From an uncultured Gammaproteobacteria bacterium (GTDB taxonomy: Bacteria; Pseudomonadota; Gammaproteobacteria; Pseudomonadales; Pseudohongiellaceae): a stretch of 64,000 nucleotides of DNA. Positions 8,471 through 18,893 of this stretch are shown piece after piece; position 1 is the first letter of the stretch; each line of letters begins with the position of its first letter. Under the pieces are notes generated by a model. It ran no database searches and had not been told where the DNA came from. It saw only the letters and a list, made by a program, of their open reading frames with translations. Made by a program: the position numbers and the translations under genes. The stretch covers positions 186,001 through 250,000 of the forward strand of contig CALEJT010000017.1 of assembly GCA_937898685.1 (NCBI GenBank), in the 5' to 3' direction.

Positions 8471-10339
8471 ATGAAGTCCACACCCGCCCGCATCCAACTG
8501 CTCAGCCAACGTCTGAGCAACCAGATTGCTGCCGGCGAAGTGGTGGAACGTCCGGCTTCGGTAGTGAAGGAACTGCTCGAAAACAGTCTCGACGCCGGCG
8601 CCACGCGCATCGACATCGAGCTGGAAAAAGGCGGCGTGAAACTGATTCGCGTGCGCGACAACGGTACCGGCGTGACCAAGGACGATCTGCCGCTCGCACT
8701 CAGCCGCCACGCCACCAGCAAGATAACCACGCTGGAAGATCTCGAAGCCATCGTCAGCCTTGGGTTCCGCGGCGAGGCCTTGGCGAGCATCAGTTCGGTC
8801 TCGCGTCTCACGCTCACTTCGCGCGCCATCGACAGCGACATGGCCTGGCAGGTGGAGGCCGAAGGGCGCGACATGAGCTCCTCGATCAGCCCTGCCGCAC
8901 ACAGTCAGGGCACGACGGTGGAAGTGCGTGATCTCTTTTTCAATACACCTGCGCGTCGCAAATTCCTGCGTACGGAACAGACCGAATATCAGCGCATCGA
9001 CGAAATCATCAAACGCATCGCGCTCAGCCGCTTCGATGTGAGCTTCACCGTCACGCACAACCAGCGCGTCGTGCAACGTTATGACCGCTGCAACACCGTG
9101 CAGGAAAAACAGCGCCGCGTGGCACAGATCTGCGGCCCCGCCTTCATCGACAACGCCATCGCCATCGAATTCGAAAACAGCAATTTTGACCAAAAGGGTT
9201 TGAAACTCTGGGGCTGGGTGTCGCTGCCGACCTTTTCGCGCGCGCAGGCGGATTTGCAGTATTTCTACGTCAACGGTCGCGTGATCCGCGACAAGCTGGT
9301 GACGCACGCGATTCGCCAGGCCTATCGCGACGTGCTGTTCCACGATCGTCATCCCGCCTACGTGCTCTACCTGGAATTGGAGCCGGAAGGCGTCGACGTG
9401 AACGTGCATCCCACCAAACACGAGGTGCGCTTCCGCGACAATCGCCTGGTGCACGACTTCCTCTTCAGCGCACTGCATCGTTCACTCGCGGAAGTGCGCC
9501 CGCAGGATCATCTGCAACAGACCGTGTCGCCGACACCGACCGCAGCACCGCACATTGCACCGGTCGAACAGCAGCGCATGTCGCTCTATTCACCTGGTGC
9601 GGTTGCCGCGGAACCGCGCGAGTGGACCGCGCCGCCTTCCTACAACGGCACCAGCAGCCTGCCGAGCGCAACGCAGATTCGCGATCAGCTCGCGGCCTAC
9701 GAACTCGGTTTGCGTCAGCCCGCGCAGTCCCTGCCGGAAACGAAAGACGAGGACATTCCGCCGCTCGGCTACGCCCTCGCGCAACTGCATGGCATCTACA
9801 TCCTCGCGCAGAACGCGCATGGTCTGGTCGTGGTCGACATGCACGCCGCACACGAACGCATCACTTACGAATACATGAAAAGCGCCGCCGACAGCGAAGG
9901 CATTCGTGCCCAGCCCTTGCTCGTTCCGGTGAGTGTTTCGGTGAGCGAACGCGAGGCGGATTGCGCCGAAGAACATCGCGAGATGCTGGCGCAGTTGGGG
10001 CTGGAAGTGGATCGGCGTGGACCGGAAACGCTCAGCATTCGTCAGGTTCCGGTGATCCTGAACAAGGCCGATGCCGAACAGTTGCTGCGCGACGTGCTAT
10101 CGGATCTCTTGGAACACGGCAGCAGCGACCGCATTGCCGCTGCGCGTGATGAACTGCTGGCGACGATGGCCTGCCACGGTTCGGTGCGTGCCAACCGTCA
10201 GCTCACGATTCCCGAGATGAATGCGCTCCTGCGTGACATGGAAAGAACGGAGCGCAGCGGTCAGTGCAACCATGGTCGTCCGACCTGGGTACAGCTCAGC
10301 ATCGACGAATTAGACCGAATGTTCCTGCGCGGGCAGTAG
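8471..10339 (+). CDS. mutL: DNA mismatch repair protein MutL
   Basis: Cytoplasmic mismatch-repair matchmaker of 622 residues. The N-terminal GHKL ATPase shows NQIAAGEVVERPASVVKELL and LGFRGEALASISSV, and the following domain contains VNGRVIRDK and VDVNVHPTKHEVRF. The C-terminal domain carries DMHAAHERITYE at residues 456-467. This fits the endonuclease motif DQHA(X)2E(X)4E except M for Q. ACHGSVRA and CNHGRP lie near the end, consistent with a nicking MutL rather than a MutH-dependent one. Its last 30 bases overlap the opposing murI gene. Confidence 0.95.
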   Translation: MKSTPARIQLLSQRLSNQIAAGEVVERPASVVKELLENSLDAGATRIDIELEKGGVKLIRVRDNGTGVTKDDLPLALSRHATSKITTLEDLEAIVSLGFRGEALASISSVSRLTLTSRAIDSDMAWQVEAEGRDMSSSISPAAHSQGTTVEVRDLFFNTPARRKFLRTEQTEYQRIDEIIKRIALSRFDVSFTVTHNQRVVQRYDRCNTVQEKQRRVAQICGPAFIDNAIAIEFENSNFDQKGLKLWGWVSLPTFSRAQADLQYFYVNGRVIRDKLVTHAIRQAYRDVLFHDRHPAYVLYLELEPEGVDVNVHPTKHEVRFRDNRLVHDFLFSALHRSLAEVRPQDHLQQTVSPTPTAAPHIAPVEQQRMSLYSPGAVAAEPREWTAPPSYNGTSSLPSATQIRDQLAAYELGLRQPAQSLPETKDEDIPPLGYALAQLHGIYILAQNAHGLVVVDMHAAHERITYEYMKSAADSEGIRAQPLLVPVSVSVSEREADCAEEHREMLAQLGLEVDRRGPETLSIRQVPVILNKADAEQLLRDVLSDLLEHGSSDRIAAARDELLATMACHGSVRANRQLTIPEMNALLRDMERTERSGQCNHGRPTWVQLSIDELDRMFLRGQ

Positions 10340-11152
10340 ATCGGACTCGGGCAACACCTCCAGATTCGCCACTGGCCCCCAATAGCGATTCAGCAGACGC
10401 TGCTGCACGGCGATGTCGCCGCTGGTGAAGAAGTGCAGGCTGCCGCTTTCCGTGGCGGGATTCAGTGCATCGATTTCTTCCAGACGCCGCCGCGTTTCGC
10501 GTGCCACGGCCACTCCGGTATCGACGATGCGTACGCTGCCGCCCATCACGTTCTGAATCAGTTCGCGAATCAACGAATAGTGCGTGCAGCCCAATACCAA
10601 TACATCGGCATTCTTGGCGCGCATCGGCTCGGTGAGTTCATGCAACAAGGCTTCGATCGCCTGCGGCTGAAACTCCTCGGCTTCGATCAATTCGACCAAG
10701 CCGGGACAAGCGCGCGTGATGATTTCCACCTGTGAGGAAAAGCGATCCTGCAAGCGAATGAACTTGTCGCTGGCGATGGTGCCGTTCGTTGCCAATACGC
10801 CGACGATGCCGCAATGGCTCAGGGAGGCCGCCGGTTTCACCGCAGGCTCCACGCCGATGAACGGCATGCCGTAGTGCGCGCGCAGATCGGCGATCGCCGC
10901 GGCGGTTGCGGTGTTGCACGCGACGACGATGGCCTTGGCTCCCTGCTCGATCAGAAAGTCGACGATGGCGAAACTGCGCTCGCGGATGAAGTCGCCACCC
11001 TTCGGTCCATAGGGCGCATGACGCGAATCGGCGACGTAGATGAGATTTTCGTAGGGCAACAGTTCACGCAGGCCCGCGAGGATGGAAAGCCCGCCCACGC
11101 CCGAGTCGAAGACGCCGATGGGAGCAGTGGGAGAGGGAGTAGCGATGCTCAC
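10310..11152 (-). CDS. murI: Glutamate racemase
   Basis: Interconverts L- and D-glutamate for peptidoglycan. It is 280 residues. FDSGVGGLSIL is the N-terminal signature, VACNTATAAAI carries the first catalytic cysteine, and LGCTHYSLI the second cysteine with its histidine. The gene is transcribed against its neighbours: convergent with mutL (30 coding bases shared) and divergent from miaA (112 bases apart). In most related genomes mutL runs directly into miaA, so this looks like an insertion or relocation. Confidence 0.94.
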   Translation of the reverse strand: MSIATPSPTAPIGVFDSGVGGLSILAGLRELLPYENLIYVADSRHAPYGPKGGDFIRERSFAIVDFLIEQGAKAIVVACNTATAAAIADLRAHYGMPFIGVEPAVKPAASLSHCGIVGVLATNGTIASDKFIRLQDRFSSQVEIITRACPGLVELIEAEEFQPQAIEALLHELTEPMRAKNADVLVLGCTHYSLIRELIQNVMGGSVRIVDTGVAVARETRRRLEEIDALNPATESGSLHFFTSGDIAVQQRLLNRYWGPVANLEVLPESDLLPAQEHSV

Positions 11153-11264
11153 GTTGCTGGTATCGATGAGGAAAGCGGAAAGCGCGCATTGTACTCAAGC
11201 CGACGGTCCAGAGCGCGCGCGCCGCCTCATGCTATAGTGCGCGCCCCCGAACCACACCTGCCTT

Positions 11265-12239
11265 ATGACGACTTCCACACTGCCTCCCGCCATTTGCCTG
11301 ATGGGCCCGACTGCTTGCGGCAAGACCAAGGTGGCAGTCGAGCTGGTGCAGGAAGGCCCCTTCGAGATCATCAGTGTCGACTCCGCGCTCGTCTATCGCG
11401 GTCTCGACATCGGTGCCGGCAAACCCGATGCCGCCACCCTCGCGCGCGCGCCACATCGCCTGATCGACATCCGCGATCCGAGCGAGCCCTACTCCGCTGC
11501 CGACTTCCGTGCCGACGCGATTCGCGAAATTACCGATATCCAATCGAAGGGCCGCATTCCGCTTCTCGTCGGTGGCACGATGCTCTATTTCAAGGCACTC
11601 CGCGATGGTTTGGCGGAGATGCCGCCGGCCGATCCCGCGGTGCGACAACGTATCCTCGATCTCGCTGCCGCCGAGGGTTGGCCCGCCGTGCACGCGCGTC
11701 TCGCCGCGGTCGATCCGGTGTCTGCGGCACGCATTCATCCCACCGATCCACAGCGTCTGCAGCGCGCGCTGGAAGTGTATGAGGTCTCCGGTGTTCCTCT
11801 TTCACGACATCACGCCACGCAGAAAAAACAGAATGGCGATTTACCGTGTTCTCTGATTTTTGTTGGCATGATTCCCGCGGATCGCGGTCGTTTGCATCAG
11901 CTGATCGCGGATCGCTTTCACCAGATGCTCGCAGCAGGCTTGGTCGAAGAAGTGCGCAAGTTGCGGCAACGCGGCGATCTCGACGTCGATCTGCCGGCCA
12001 TCCGCAGCGTAGGTTACCGCCAGGTATGGAACTATCTGGACGGTGGCTGCTCTTACGAGGAGATGGTGGCAGCAGCAATCGCCGCTACTCGCCAACTGGC
12101 AAAACGCCAGTTGACCTGGATGCGTAGTTGGGACGGTTTGAGCCCCTTGGTTTGCTCTTTGCAGGGCGATCAAGGTGATGATGCAAATATTGTGAAGAAT
12201 CACTTGAAAACTCTAGGCATCATCACCAATTACTGGTAG
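11265..12239 (+). CDS. miaA: tRNA dimethylallyltransferase
   Basis: Transfers the dimethylallyl group to A37 of UNN-reading tRNAs. It is 324 residues. The P-loop is GPTACGKTKVA (residues about 14-24), followed by SVDSALVYRGLDIGAGKP, the DMAPP/substrate segment LLVGGTMLYFKAL and the C-terminal QLAKRQLTWMRSW. All are diagnostic. A TATAGT -10-like hexamer lies at 11233-11238 in the murI/miaA intergenic region. hfq follows with its own promoter-like element. Confidence 0.95.
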   Translation: MTTSTLPPAICLMGPTACGKTKVAVELVQEGPFEIISVDSALVYRGLDIGAGKPDAATLARAPHRLIDIRDPSEPYSAADFRADAIREITDIQSKGRIPLLVGGTMLYFKALRDGLAEMPPADPAVRQRILDLAAAEGWPAVHARLAAVDPVSAARIHPTDPQRLQRALEVYEVSGVPLSRHHATQKKQNGDLPCSLIFVGMIPADRGRLHQLIADRFHQMLAAGLVEEVRKLRQRGDLDVDLPAIRSVGYRQVWNYLDGGCSYEEMVAAAIAATRQLAKRQLTWMRSWDGLSPLVCSLQGDQGDDANIVKNHLKTLGIITNYW

Positions 12240-12257
12240 CCCTCTCGAAGCGGACCC

Positions 12258-12263
12258 TATAAT
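12258..12263 (+). promoter_or_regulatory. -10 element of a probable hfq promoter
   Basis: TATAAT occurs just behind the miaA stop, about 110 bases before the hfq ATG. No good -35 hexamer is present at 16-18 bases, so the promoter call rests on the -10 and on the known habit of hfq having promoters in this gap. Confidence 0.45.
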
Positions 12264-12373
12264 TGCGGCTTTCCCAGCAGTGCCGGCGGACAACGTCCGG
12301 ATAGATCCTGGAGCAGCAGTAGCTGTACGCGTAATTCGAGCAAATTTTCACCATACCCATCAGGAGAGTTGTC

Positions 12374-12643
12374 ATGTCAAAAGGGCATTCACTACAAGAC
12401 CCTTTTCTTAACGTGCTGCGTAAGGAGAAAGTCCCCGTCGCCATCTATTTGGTGAGCGGTATCAAACTGCAGGGACAGATCGAATCCTTCGACCAGTTTG
12501 TGATCGTGCTGAAAAACACCGTGAATCAGATGGTGTACAAGCACGCCATTTCCACCGTGGTTCCGTCGCGTCAGGTACGTGTGCCCATGTTGGGTGCCAA
12601 TGACAACGGCGGTGACGAGGAGAATGCCGGCAACTCATTCTGA
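12374..12643 (+). CDS. hfq: RNA chaperone Hfq
   Basis: Hexameric Sm-like RNA chaperone that pairs sRNAs with mRNAs. It is 89 residues. Sm1 is visible as FLNVLRKEKVPVAIYLVSGI and Sm2 as YKHAIST, and the rim/proximal residues QDPFLN are intact. The tail after residue 70 is short and acidic (NDNGGDEENAGN), as in Pseudomonas-like Hfq. RBS AGGAGAG precedes ATG 12374. It lies between miaA and hflX as in most gammaproteobacteria. Confidence 0.97.
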   Translation: MSKGHSLQDPFLNVLRKEKVPVAIYLVSGIKLQGQIESFDQFVIVLKNTVNQMVYKHAISTVVPSRQVRVPMLGANDNGGDEENAGNSF

Positions 12644-12663
12644 GCATCACATCCATCGGCTTC

Positions 12664-12688
12664 GGCCCGCACCATTGTGGAGCGGGCC
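12664..12688 (+). other. Short hairpin between hfq and hflX
   Basis: GGCCCGC and GCGGGCC form a 7-bp stem with an 11-base loop. There is no T tract, so it may be an mRNA processing or 3'-stability element rather than a full terminator. Confidence 0.35.
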
Positions 12689-12720
12689 TTGGCTGAAGGC
12701 TCTGGCTCCACGAGGTAGTT

Positions 12721-14082
12721 TTGTTTTTTGAGCGGCCCAAGAGCGGCGAAATAGCCATTTTGGTCCAGGTGGGTTACGAAGACCTGCAGGACGAAGCCGA
12801 TGCCCGGGAGTTCGAGGAACTCGCCATTTCCGCTGGCGTGATTCCCGCAGCCCTCGTCACGGCCTCGCGTCGTCTCACCAATCCCCGTACGTTGATCGGT
12901 AGCGGCAAGCTCGAAGAGCTGAAGGCCGCCATTGCTGCTCACGAAGCACAAGTCGTTCTCTTCAACCACACGCTCACTCCCAGCCAGGAACGCAACCTGG
13001 AAAAGGAACTTAAGTGTCGTGTGCTCGACCGCACCGGTCTCATTCTCGACATCTTCGCCCAACGCGCCCGCAGCCACGAAGGTAAGCTGCAAGTGGAGCT
13101 GGCGCAGCTCAAGCACGCTTCCACTCGTCTCGTCCGCGGTTGGACCCACCTCGACCGTCAGAAAGGTGGTATCGGTCTGCGTGGTGCCGGTGAAACCCAG
13201 CTCGAAATCGACCAACGCCTGATCGGCGTACGCATCAAGGCCATCAACAAGAGCCTGGAAAAGGTGCGCAGTCAGCGCGAACAGGGTCGACGCGCCCGCA
13301 AGCGTGCTGAAATTCCAACAGTGTCGCTCGTCGGCTACACCAACGCCGGCAAGTCGTCGCTGTTCAATCGCCTCAGTGGTGACGAGGTCTACGTCGCCAA
13401 CCAGCTCTTCGCCACGCTCGACTCCACGCTGCGCAAGATCGAAGCGCCCGGCATCGGTCCGCTCATCCTGGCCGACACGGTGGGCTTCATCCGCAACCTG
13501 CCACACCAATTGGTGGACGCCTTCCGCGCCACGCTGGAAGAAACCGTGCAGGCACATCTGCTGCTGCATGTCGTCGACTGCCACAACGACGAGCGCCTGA
13601 TGCTGATCGATGAAGTGAACAAGGTGCTGGAAGAAATCGGCGCGGAAGACATCCCGCGTCTGCTCGTCTTCAACAAGATCGACCTCCTGCCCGAAACCAA
13701 GCCCTCGATAGAACGCGACGAGTCCGGCCGCCCGATCCGCGCCTGGGTTTCCGCCCACACCGGGGCCGGCATTCCCGAACTCCTGAGCGCCATCGGCGAG
13801 CTCCTGGGCGAGAACCTCGTTTCCATCCATCTGCCGCTGCGCCCCGATCAGGGCCGCCTGCGCTCGCGCTTCTACGGCGCCGCTGCAGTCGAGGAAGAAA
13901 CGGCCGATGAGAACGGTCAGACCTGGCTGCGCCTGAAACTGCCCCGCGCGGATTTCATCCGCCTGATGCAAGAGGCCGGTGCCGACCCCCTGCCCTGGCT
14001 GCCGAAACCTGCCGTCGTGCAGCCGCAGCCGGAGGAAGAACCCGAATTGGAGCAGGCAGCGCCCCTGGAGCGAGCGGTGTAA
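12721..14082 (+). CDS. hflX: Ribosome-associated GTPase HflX
   Basis: GTPase that splits stalled or hibernating ribosomes. It is 453 residues. The start is TTG at 12721: the resulting MFFERP N-terminus is that of Pseudomonas-type HflX, and a GAGG Shine-Dalgarno sits about 6 bases upstream, with no suitable ATG. The N-terminal HflX domain contains GSGKLEEL and GAGETQLEID. The G domain has G1 GYTNAGKSS, G3 DTVGF and G4 NKID. The C-terminus is glutamate/proline-rich. It follows hfq at a distance of 77 bases. Confidence 0.94.
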   Translation: MFFERPKSGEIAILVQVGYEDLQDEADAREFEELAISAGVIPAALVTASRRLTNPRTLIGSGKLEELKAAIAAHEAQVVLFNHTLTPSQERNLEKELKCRVLDRTGLILDIFAQRARSHEGKLQVELAQLKHASTRLVRGWTHLDRQKGGIGLRGAGETQLEIDQRLIGVRIKAINKSLEKVRSQREQGRRARKRAEIPTVSLVGYTNAGKSSLFNRLSGDEVYVANQLFATLDSTLRKIEAPGIGPLILADTVGFIRNLPHQLVDAFRATLEETVQAHLLLHVVDCHNDERLMLIDEVNKVLEEIGAEDIPRLLVFNKIDLLPETKPSIERDESGRPIRAWVSAHTGAGIPELLSAIGELLGENLVSIHLPLRPDQGRLRSRFYGAAAVEEETADENGQTWLRLKLPRADFIRLMQEAGADPLPWLPKPAVVQPQPEEEPELEQAAPLERAV

Positions 14083-14188
14083 TTGCCCCGTTAAATCCGT
14101 TAAAATCCGCCCCCGCCCATAATGAGTGCGCCATTCCCCGCCCAAGGCGCGCCCCAGCAAGATAATCAATCACTTAACCGGAGTAAGC

Positions 14189-15355
14189 ATGGCCTGGAAT
14201 GAACCAGATGGTGATGATCGCAAGCACGATCCCTGGGGCTCCAATTCCGGTAAGAAGGATCAAGGACCACCCGACCTCGATGCGCTGATCAATGATCTGA
14301 TGCGCAAGTTGTCTGGTGCCTTCGGAGGCAAGGGTGGCAATTCCTCCGGTGGCAGCGGCGGCGGTCTCAGCCGCGGCATGGTGGGCGGTGTATTGCTGGC
14401 ACTGGGCCTGGTCTGGGTCGGTTCCGGTGTCTATACGGTGGACGAACAGGAACGTGGCGTCGTGCTGCGCCTCGGTCGTGCTCTCGAGGGTGTGGTCGAA
14501 CCCGGCCTGCGCTGGAACCCGCCGCTCATCGACGAAGTCACCAAGATCAACGTCACCCGCATCTACGACCAAAGCTTCAGCGGCACCATGCTGACCGAGG
14601 ACGACAACATCGTGGACATCACGATGACCGTCCAATACCAGATCACCGATGCCCGCAAGTACTACCTCGAAGTCGAAGATCCCGAAATCAGCCTGATGCA
14701 GGCCGCCGAATCCGCCATCCGCCACGTGGTCGGTGGTTCCAAGATGGACACCGTCATCACCAGTGGCCGTGAAGTATTGGCACAGGAAGCCGGCGAACGT
14801 CTGCAGCGCTATCTCGACGCTTACGGCACCGGCATCACCGTACGTCAAGTGAACATTGCCCAATCCTTGCCGCCGCAGCAGGTGCGTGCCGCATTCGATG
14901 ACGTGATCAAGGCGCGCGAAGACAACCAATCGTCCCAGAACGAAGCCCGCGCCTACGCCAACCGTGTGATCCCGCAGGCACGTGGTAATGCACTCCGCCA
15001 GCTCGAAGACGCCAATGCCTATCGCGCACAGGTCGTTGCCCGCGCCCAGGGTGAGGCCGAACGCTTCGAACAACTGCTGGTCGAGTATCAGAAGAATCCC
15101 GAAGTGACGCGCGAGCGTCTCTACATCGACACGCTGCAGGAAATCATGGCCAACGCCTCGAAGGTGATGGTCGGCACCGAAGGCGGTAACAACATGTTCT
15201 ACCTGCCGCTCGATCAGATCCTGCAGAACCAGCGTCGTCCGTCCTCGAGCACCAACCTTCCGGGCGTGACCATCACGCCGGAGAACCAGGGCTCGAGCGT
15301 CAACTCTCCCCAGTTGCAGATCCGTCAGGCCCCAGCCCGAGGAGTGAACCGCTGA
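14189..15355 (+). CDS. hflK: FtsH protease modulator HflK
   Basis: Membrane-anchored SPFH protein that with HflC cages the FtsH protease. It is 388 residues. ATG 14189 has a good RBS (CGGAGTAAG); the frame is open for 21 further codons upstream, but those lack an RBS. Glycine-rich cytoplasmic leader, one membrane helix around residues 68-85 (VGGVLLALGLVWVGSGVY), then the SPFH/band-7 domain beginning VDEQERGVVLRLG and a coiled alanine/glutamine-rich segment. The stop overlaps the hflC start by one base (TGATG). Confidence 0.94.
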   Translation: MAWNEPDGDDRKHDPWGSNSGKKDQGPPDLDALINDLMRKLSGAFGGKGGNSSGGSGGGLSRGMVGGVLLALGLVWVGSGVYTVDEQERGVVLRLGRALEGVVEPGLRWNPPLIDEVTKINVTRIYDQSFSGTMLTEDDNIVDITMTVQYQITDARKYYLEVEDPEISLMQAAESAIRHVVGGSKMDTVITSGREVLAQEAGERLQRYLDAYGTGITVRQVNIAQSLPPQQVRAAFDDVIKAREDNQSSQNEARAYANRVIPQARGNALRQLEDANAYRAQVVARAQGEAERFEQLLVEYQKNPEVTRERLYIDTLQEIMANASKVMVGTEGGNNMFYLPLDQILQNQRRPSSSTNLPGVTITPENQGSSVNSPQLQIRQAPARGVNR

Positions 15356-16230
15356 TGAGAAACACCGGCATGTTTCCCCTGTTCCTGTTGGCCGCCCTGG
15401 TTCTAGTCGGCTCCAACTGCATGTACGTGATCCGCGAGATCGATCGTGCGGTGCTGCTCACCTTCGGTGAAGTGACCAAGAGCGACATCGAACCCGGTCT
15501 GCACTTCAAGATTCCCGGCGTGCACACCGTGCGTCGTTTCGATGGCCGCATCCAGACCCTCGACACTGCCACCGAAAGCTATCTGACCGGCGAGAAGAAC
15601 TATCTGGAAGTCGACTCCTACGCCAAATGGCGCGTGGCCGACACCGCCCGTTTCTATACCGCCACCACCGGTGACGAGAACCGCGTGAACAGCCTTCTGC
15701 TGCAGCGCATCAACACCCACATGCGCAACCAGTTCGGCATGCGCACCGTGCACGAAGTCGTCGCCGGCGAACGCGACCTCCTGATGACCACCATCACGCA
15801 GAACCTCAACCGCGAAGCGCTGAGCGAACTCGGCATCGAAGTGGTCGACGTACGCGTCAAACGCATCGATCTGCCTGACAACGTCAGTGATTCGGTGTTC
15901 CTGCGCATGAATACCGAGCGCCAGGAAGAAGCCCAGGAACTGCGCTCCATCGGTCTCGAGATCGCCGAAGGTATCCGCGCCGATGCCGACCGTCAGCGCA
16001 CCGTGCTCGAAGCCGAAGCCTATCGCGAAGCCGAGCGCATCCGCGGTGAAGGTGATGCCGAGGCCGCTGCGATCTATGCCGCCGCCTTCAGCAAGGATCC
16101 GGAATTTTTCGAGTTCACCCGTCGCCTCAGCGCCTATCGGGAAAGCTTCAATCCCGGCGATCTGCTGCTGCTCGGCCCCGACGGAGACTTCTTCAAATAC
16201 CTGAAGAACAGCGAAGCGCCCGCGCGCTGA
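15355..16230 (+). CDS. hflC: FtsH protease modulator HflC
   Basis: Second SPFH subunit of the HflKC complex, 291 residues. N-terminal membrane anchor (residues 5-25), then IREIDRAVLLTFGEVTKSD and the SPFH core. The conserved ERQEEAQELRSIG and AEAYREAERIRGEGDAEAA segments form the stalk coiled coil. Start ATG 15355 is translationally coupled to hflK. Confidence 0.94.
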   Translation: MRNTGMFPLFLLAALVLVGSNCMYVIREIDRAVLLTFGEVTKSDIEPGLHFKIPGVHTVRRFDGRIQTLDTATESYLTGEKNYLEVDSYAKWRVADTARFYTATTGDENRVNSLLLQRINTHMRNQFGMRTVHEVVAGERDLLMTTITQNLNREALSELGIEVVDVRVKRIDLPDNVSDSVFLRMNTERQEEAQELRSIGLEIAEGIRADADRQRTVLEAEAYREAERIRGEGDAEAAAIYAAAFSKDPEFFEFTRRLSAYRESFNPGDLLLLGPDGDFFKYLKNSEAPAR

Positions 16231-16294
16231 GAGCAATCATCGACCAGCAACTCGACGAATACGCCCGTCAGGGCCGACCCAGGCTTTCTCATTC

Positions 16295-17497
16295 ATGAAC
16301 ATCAAGGCTAATCGCTGGCTACTGCCCGACGGTGTCGACGAATTACTGCCACCGTTTGCCAACCAGCTGGAACAACTGCGTCGCGACATCCTCGACCTGT
16401 TCCAGAGTTGGGGCTATGAACTCATCGAAACGCCGCTGATCGAATTCCTCGATTCGCTGCTGGTCATGCCCAGTGCCGATCTCAACCTGAGCACCTTCAA
16501 GCTGGTGGATCAGTTGAGCGGCAAGAGCATGGGCGTACGTGCCGACCTTTCCTCGCAAGCCGCCCGCATCGATGCCCACGTCCTGAAACGCGACAGCATC
16601 ACGCGGCTCTGCTACGCCGCCAACGCCCTGCGCACGCGTCCGCGCGGTCCGCTCGGCTCACGTTGCCCGCATCTGATCGGCGCCGAGCTCTACGGCCATT
16701 GCGGCATCGAAAGCGATGTCGAGGTGATCGGACTCTTGCTGCGCACGCTGCAGATCGCCGGCGTCGAAGGTCCTCTGCTCGCCCTCGGCCACAACCAATT
16801 CCGGCGTCAGCTGCTGAACGCCGCAGCCCTGCCCGTGGAAGTACACGACAAGCTCGTCACCGCGCTGCAGAACAAGGCCGTGGCCGATCTCGAACAACTG
16901 CTCGCCAACCCGGCGATCCCGAGCCATCTCGCTCCCATCTTCAAGGCACTGCCGACGCTGCATGGCGACGCGACGACGCTCGAACGCGCCCGCACGCTCT
17001 TCTCGCCGCTGCCGGCCGAGCTGCGCAGTGAACTCGATGGCGCGCTGGATCAGCTCACGACCATCGCAACGCGTCTTGGAGAACAGTTCCCGCAACAGCG
17101 GCTCTATTTCGATCTGTGCGAACGTCGTGGTTACGACTATCACACGGGCGTGATCTTCTCTGCCTACGTGAGCGGTCACGGCGAAGCCATCGCCAACGGC
17201 GGCCGTTACGACGCCATCGGCAACATCTTCGGTCGCGAACGTGCGGCCACCGGTTTCGATGCGGATATCAAAACACTGTTGCGACTCAGCCGCCGCAACT
17301 TCAGTGAAGCGCAACGCATCTATGCTCCCGCCGGCGGTGACGCCGCACTGACATCTCTGGTGGCGGAGCTGCGTGCGCAAGGCAAGGCAGTGATTCAAGG
17401 TTTCGACGCCGATCCCGCAAGTGCACGTGCACAGCAGTGCAACGCCATGCTCGTGCGCAGCGCGGACGGCGCCTGGCAGATCGACTCTCTCGATTGA
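16295..17497 (+). CDS. hisZ: ATP phosphoribosyltransferase regulatory subunit HisZ
   Basis: Histidyl-tRNA-synthetase-like subunit that activates short-form HisG in histidine biosynthesis. It is 400 residues. The N-terminus WLLPDGVDELLPP and the class-II-synthetase-like segments (IETPLIEFLDSLL, FDLCERRGYDYHTGVIF, NGGRYDAIG) are typical of HisZ, and the anticodon-binding domain of HisRS is missing. It lies 64 bases behind hflC and 36 before purA. This hflC-hisZ-purA order is known in several gammaproteobacteria. The presence of HisZ implies a short HisG elsewhere. Confidence 0.93.
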   Translation: MNIKANRWLLPDGVDELLPPFANQLEQLRRDILDLFQSWGYELIETPLIEFLDSLLVMPSADLNLSTFKLVDQLSGKSMGVRADLSSQAARIDAHVLKRDSITRLCYAANALRTRPRGPLGSRCPHLIGAELYGHCGIESDVEVIGLLLRTLQIAGVEGPLLALGHNQFRRQLLNAAALPVEVHDKLVTALQNKAVADLEQLLANPAIPSHLAPIFKALPTLHGDATTLERARTLFSPLPAELRSELDGALDQLTTIATRLGEQFPQQRLYFDLCERRGYDYHTGVIFSAYVSGHGEAIANGGRYDAIGNIFGRERAATGFDADIKTLLRLSRRNFSEAQRIYAPAGGDAALTSLVAELRAQGKAVIQGFDADPASARAQQCNAMLVRSADGAWQIDSLD

Positions 17498-17533
17498 ATT
17501 TCAGCGACACCAATCAGGTTTCAAGGCAACGAC

Positions 17534-18826
<1,293 letters not shown>

Positions 18827-18847
18827 GCGCTGATCTCACTGCAACGC

Positions 18848-18880
18848 AAAGGCCGCCCGGGCAACCTGGCGGCCTTTTTG
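18848..18880 (+). terminator. Strong intrinsic terminator behind purA (likely bidirectional)
   Basis: Perfect 10-bp stem AAAGGCCGCC/GGCGGCCTTT around a 10-base loop, with T and A tracts on the two sides. It separates purA from the convergent gene ending at 18894 and could serve both. Confidence 0.9.
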
Positions 18881-18893
18881 TTTACGTGGAGAT

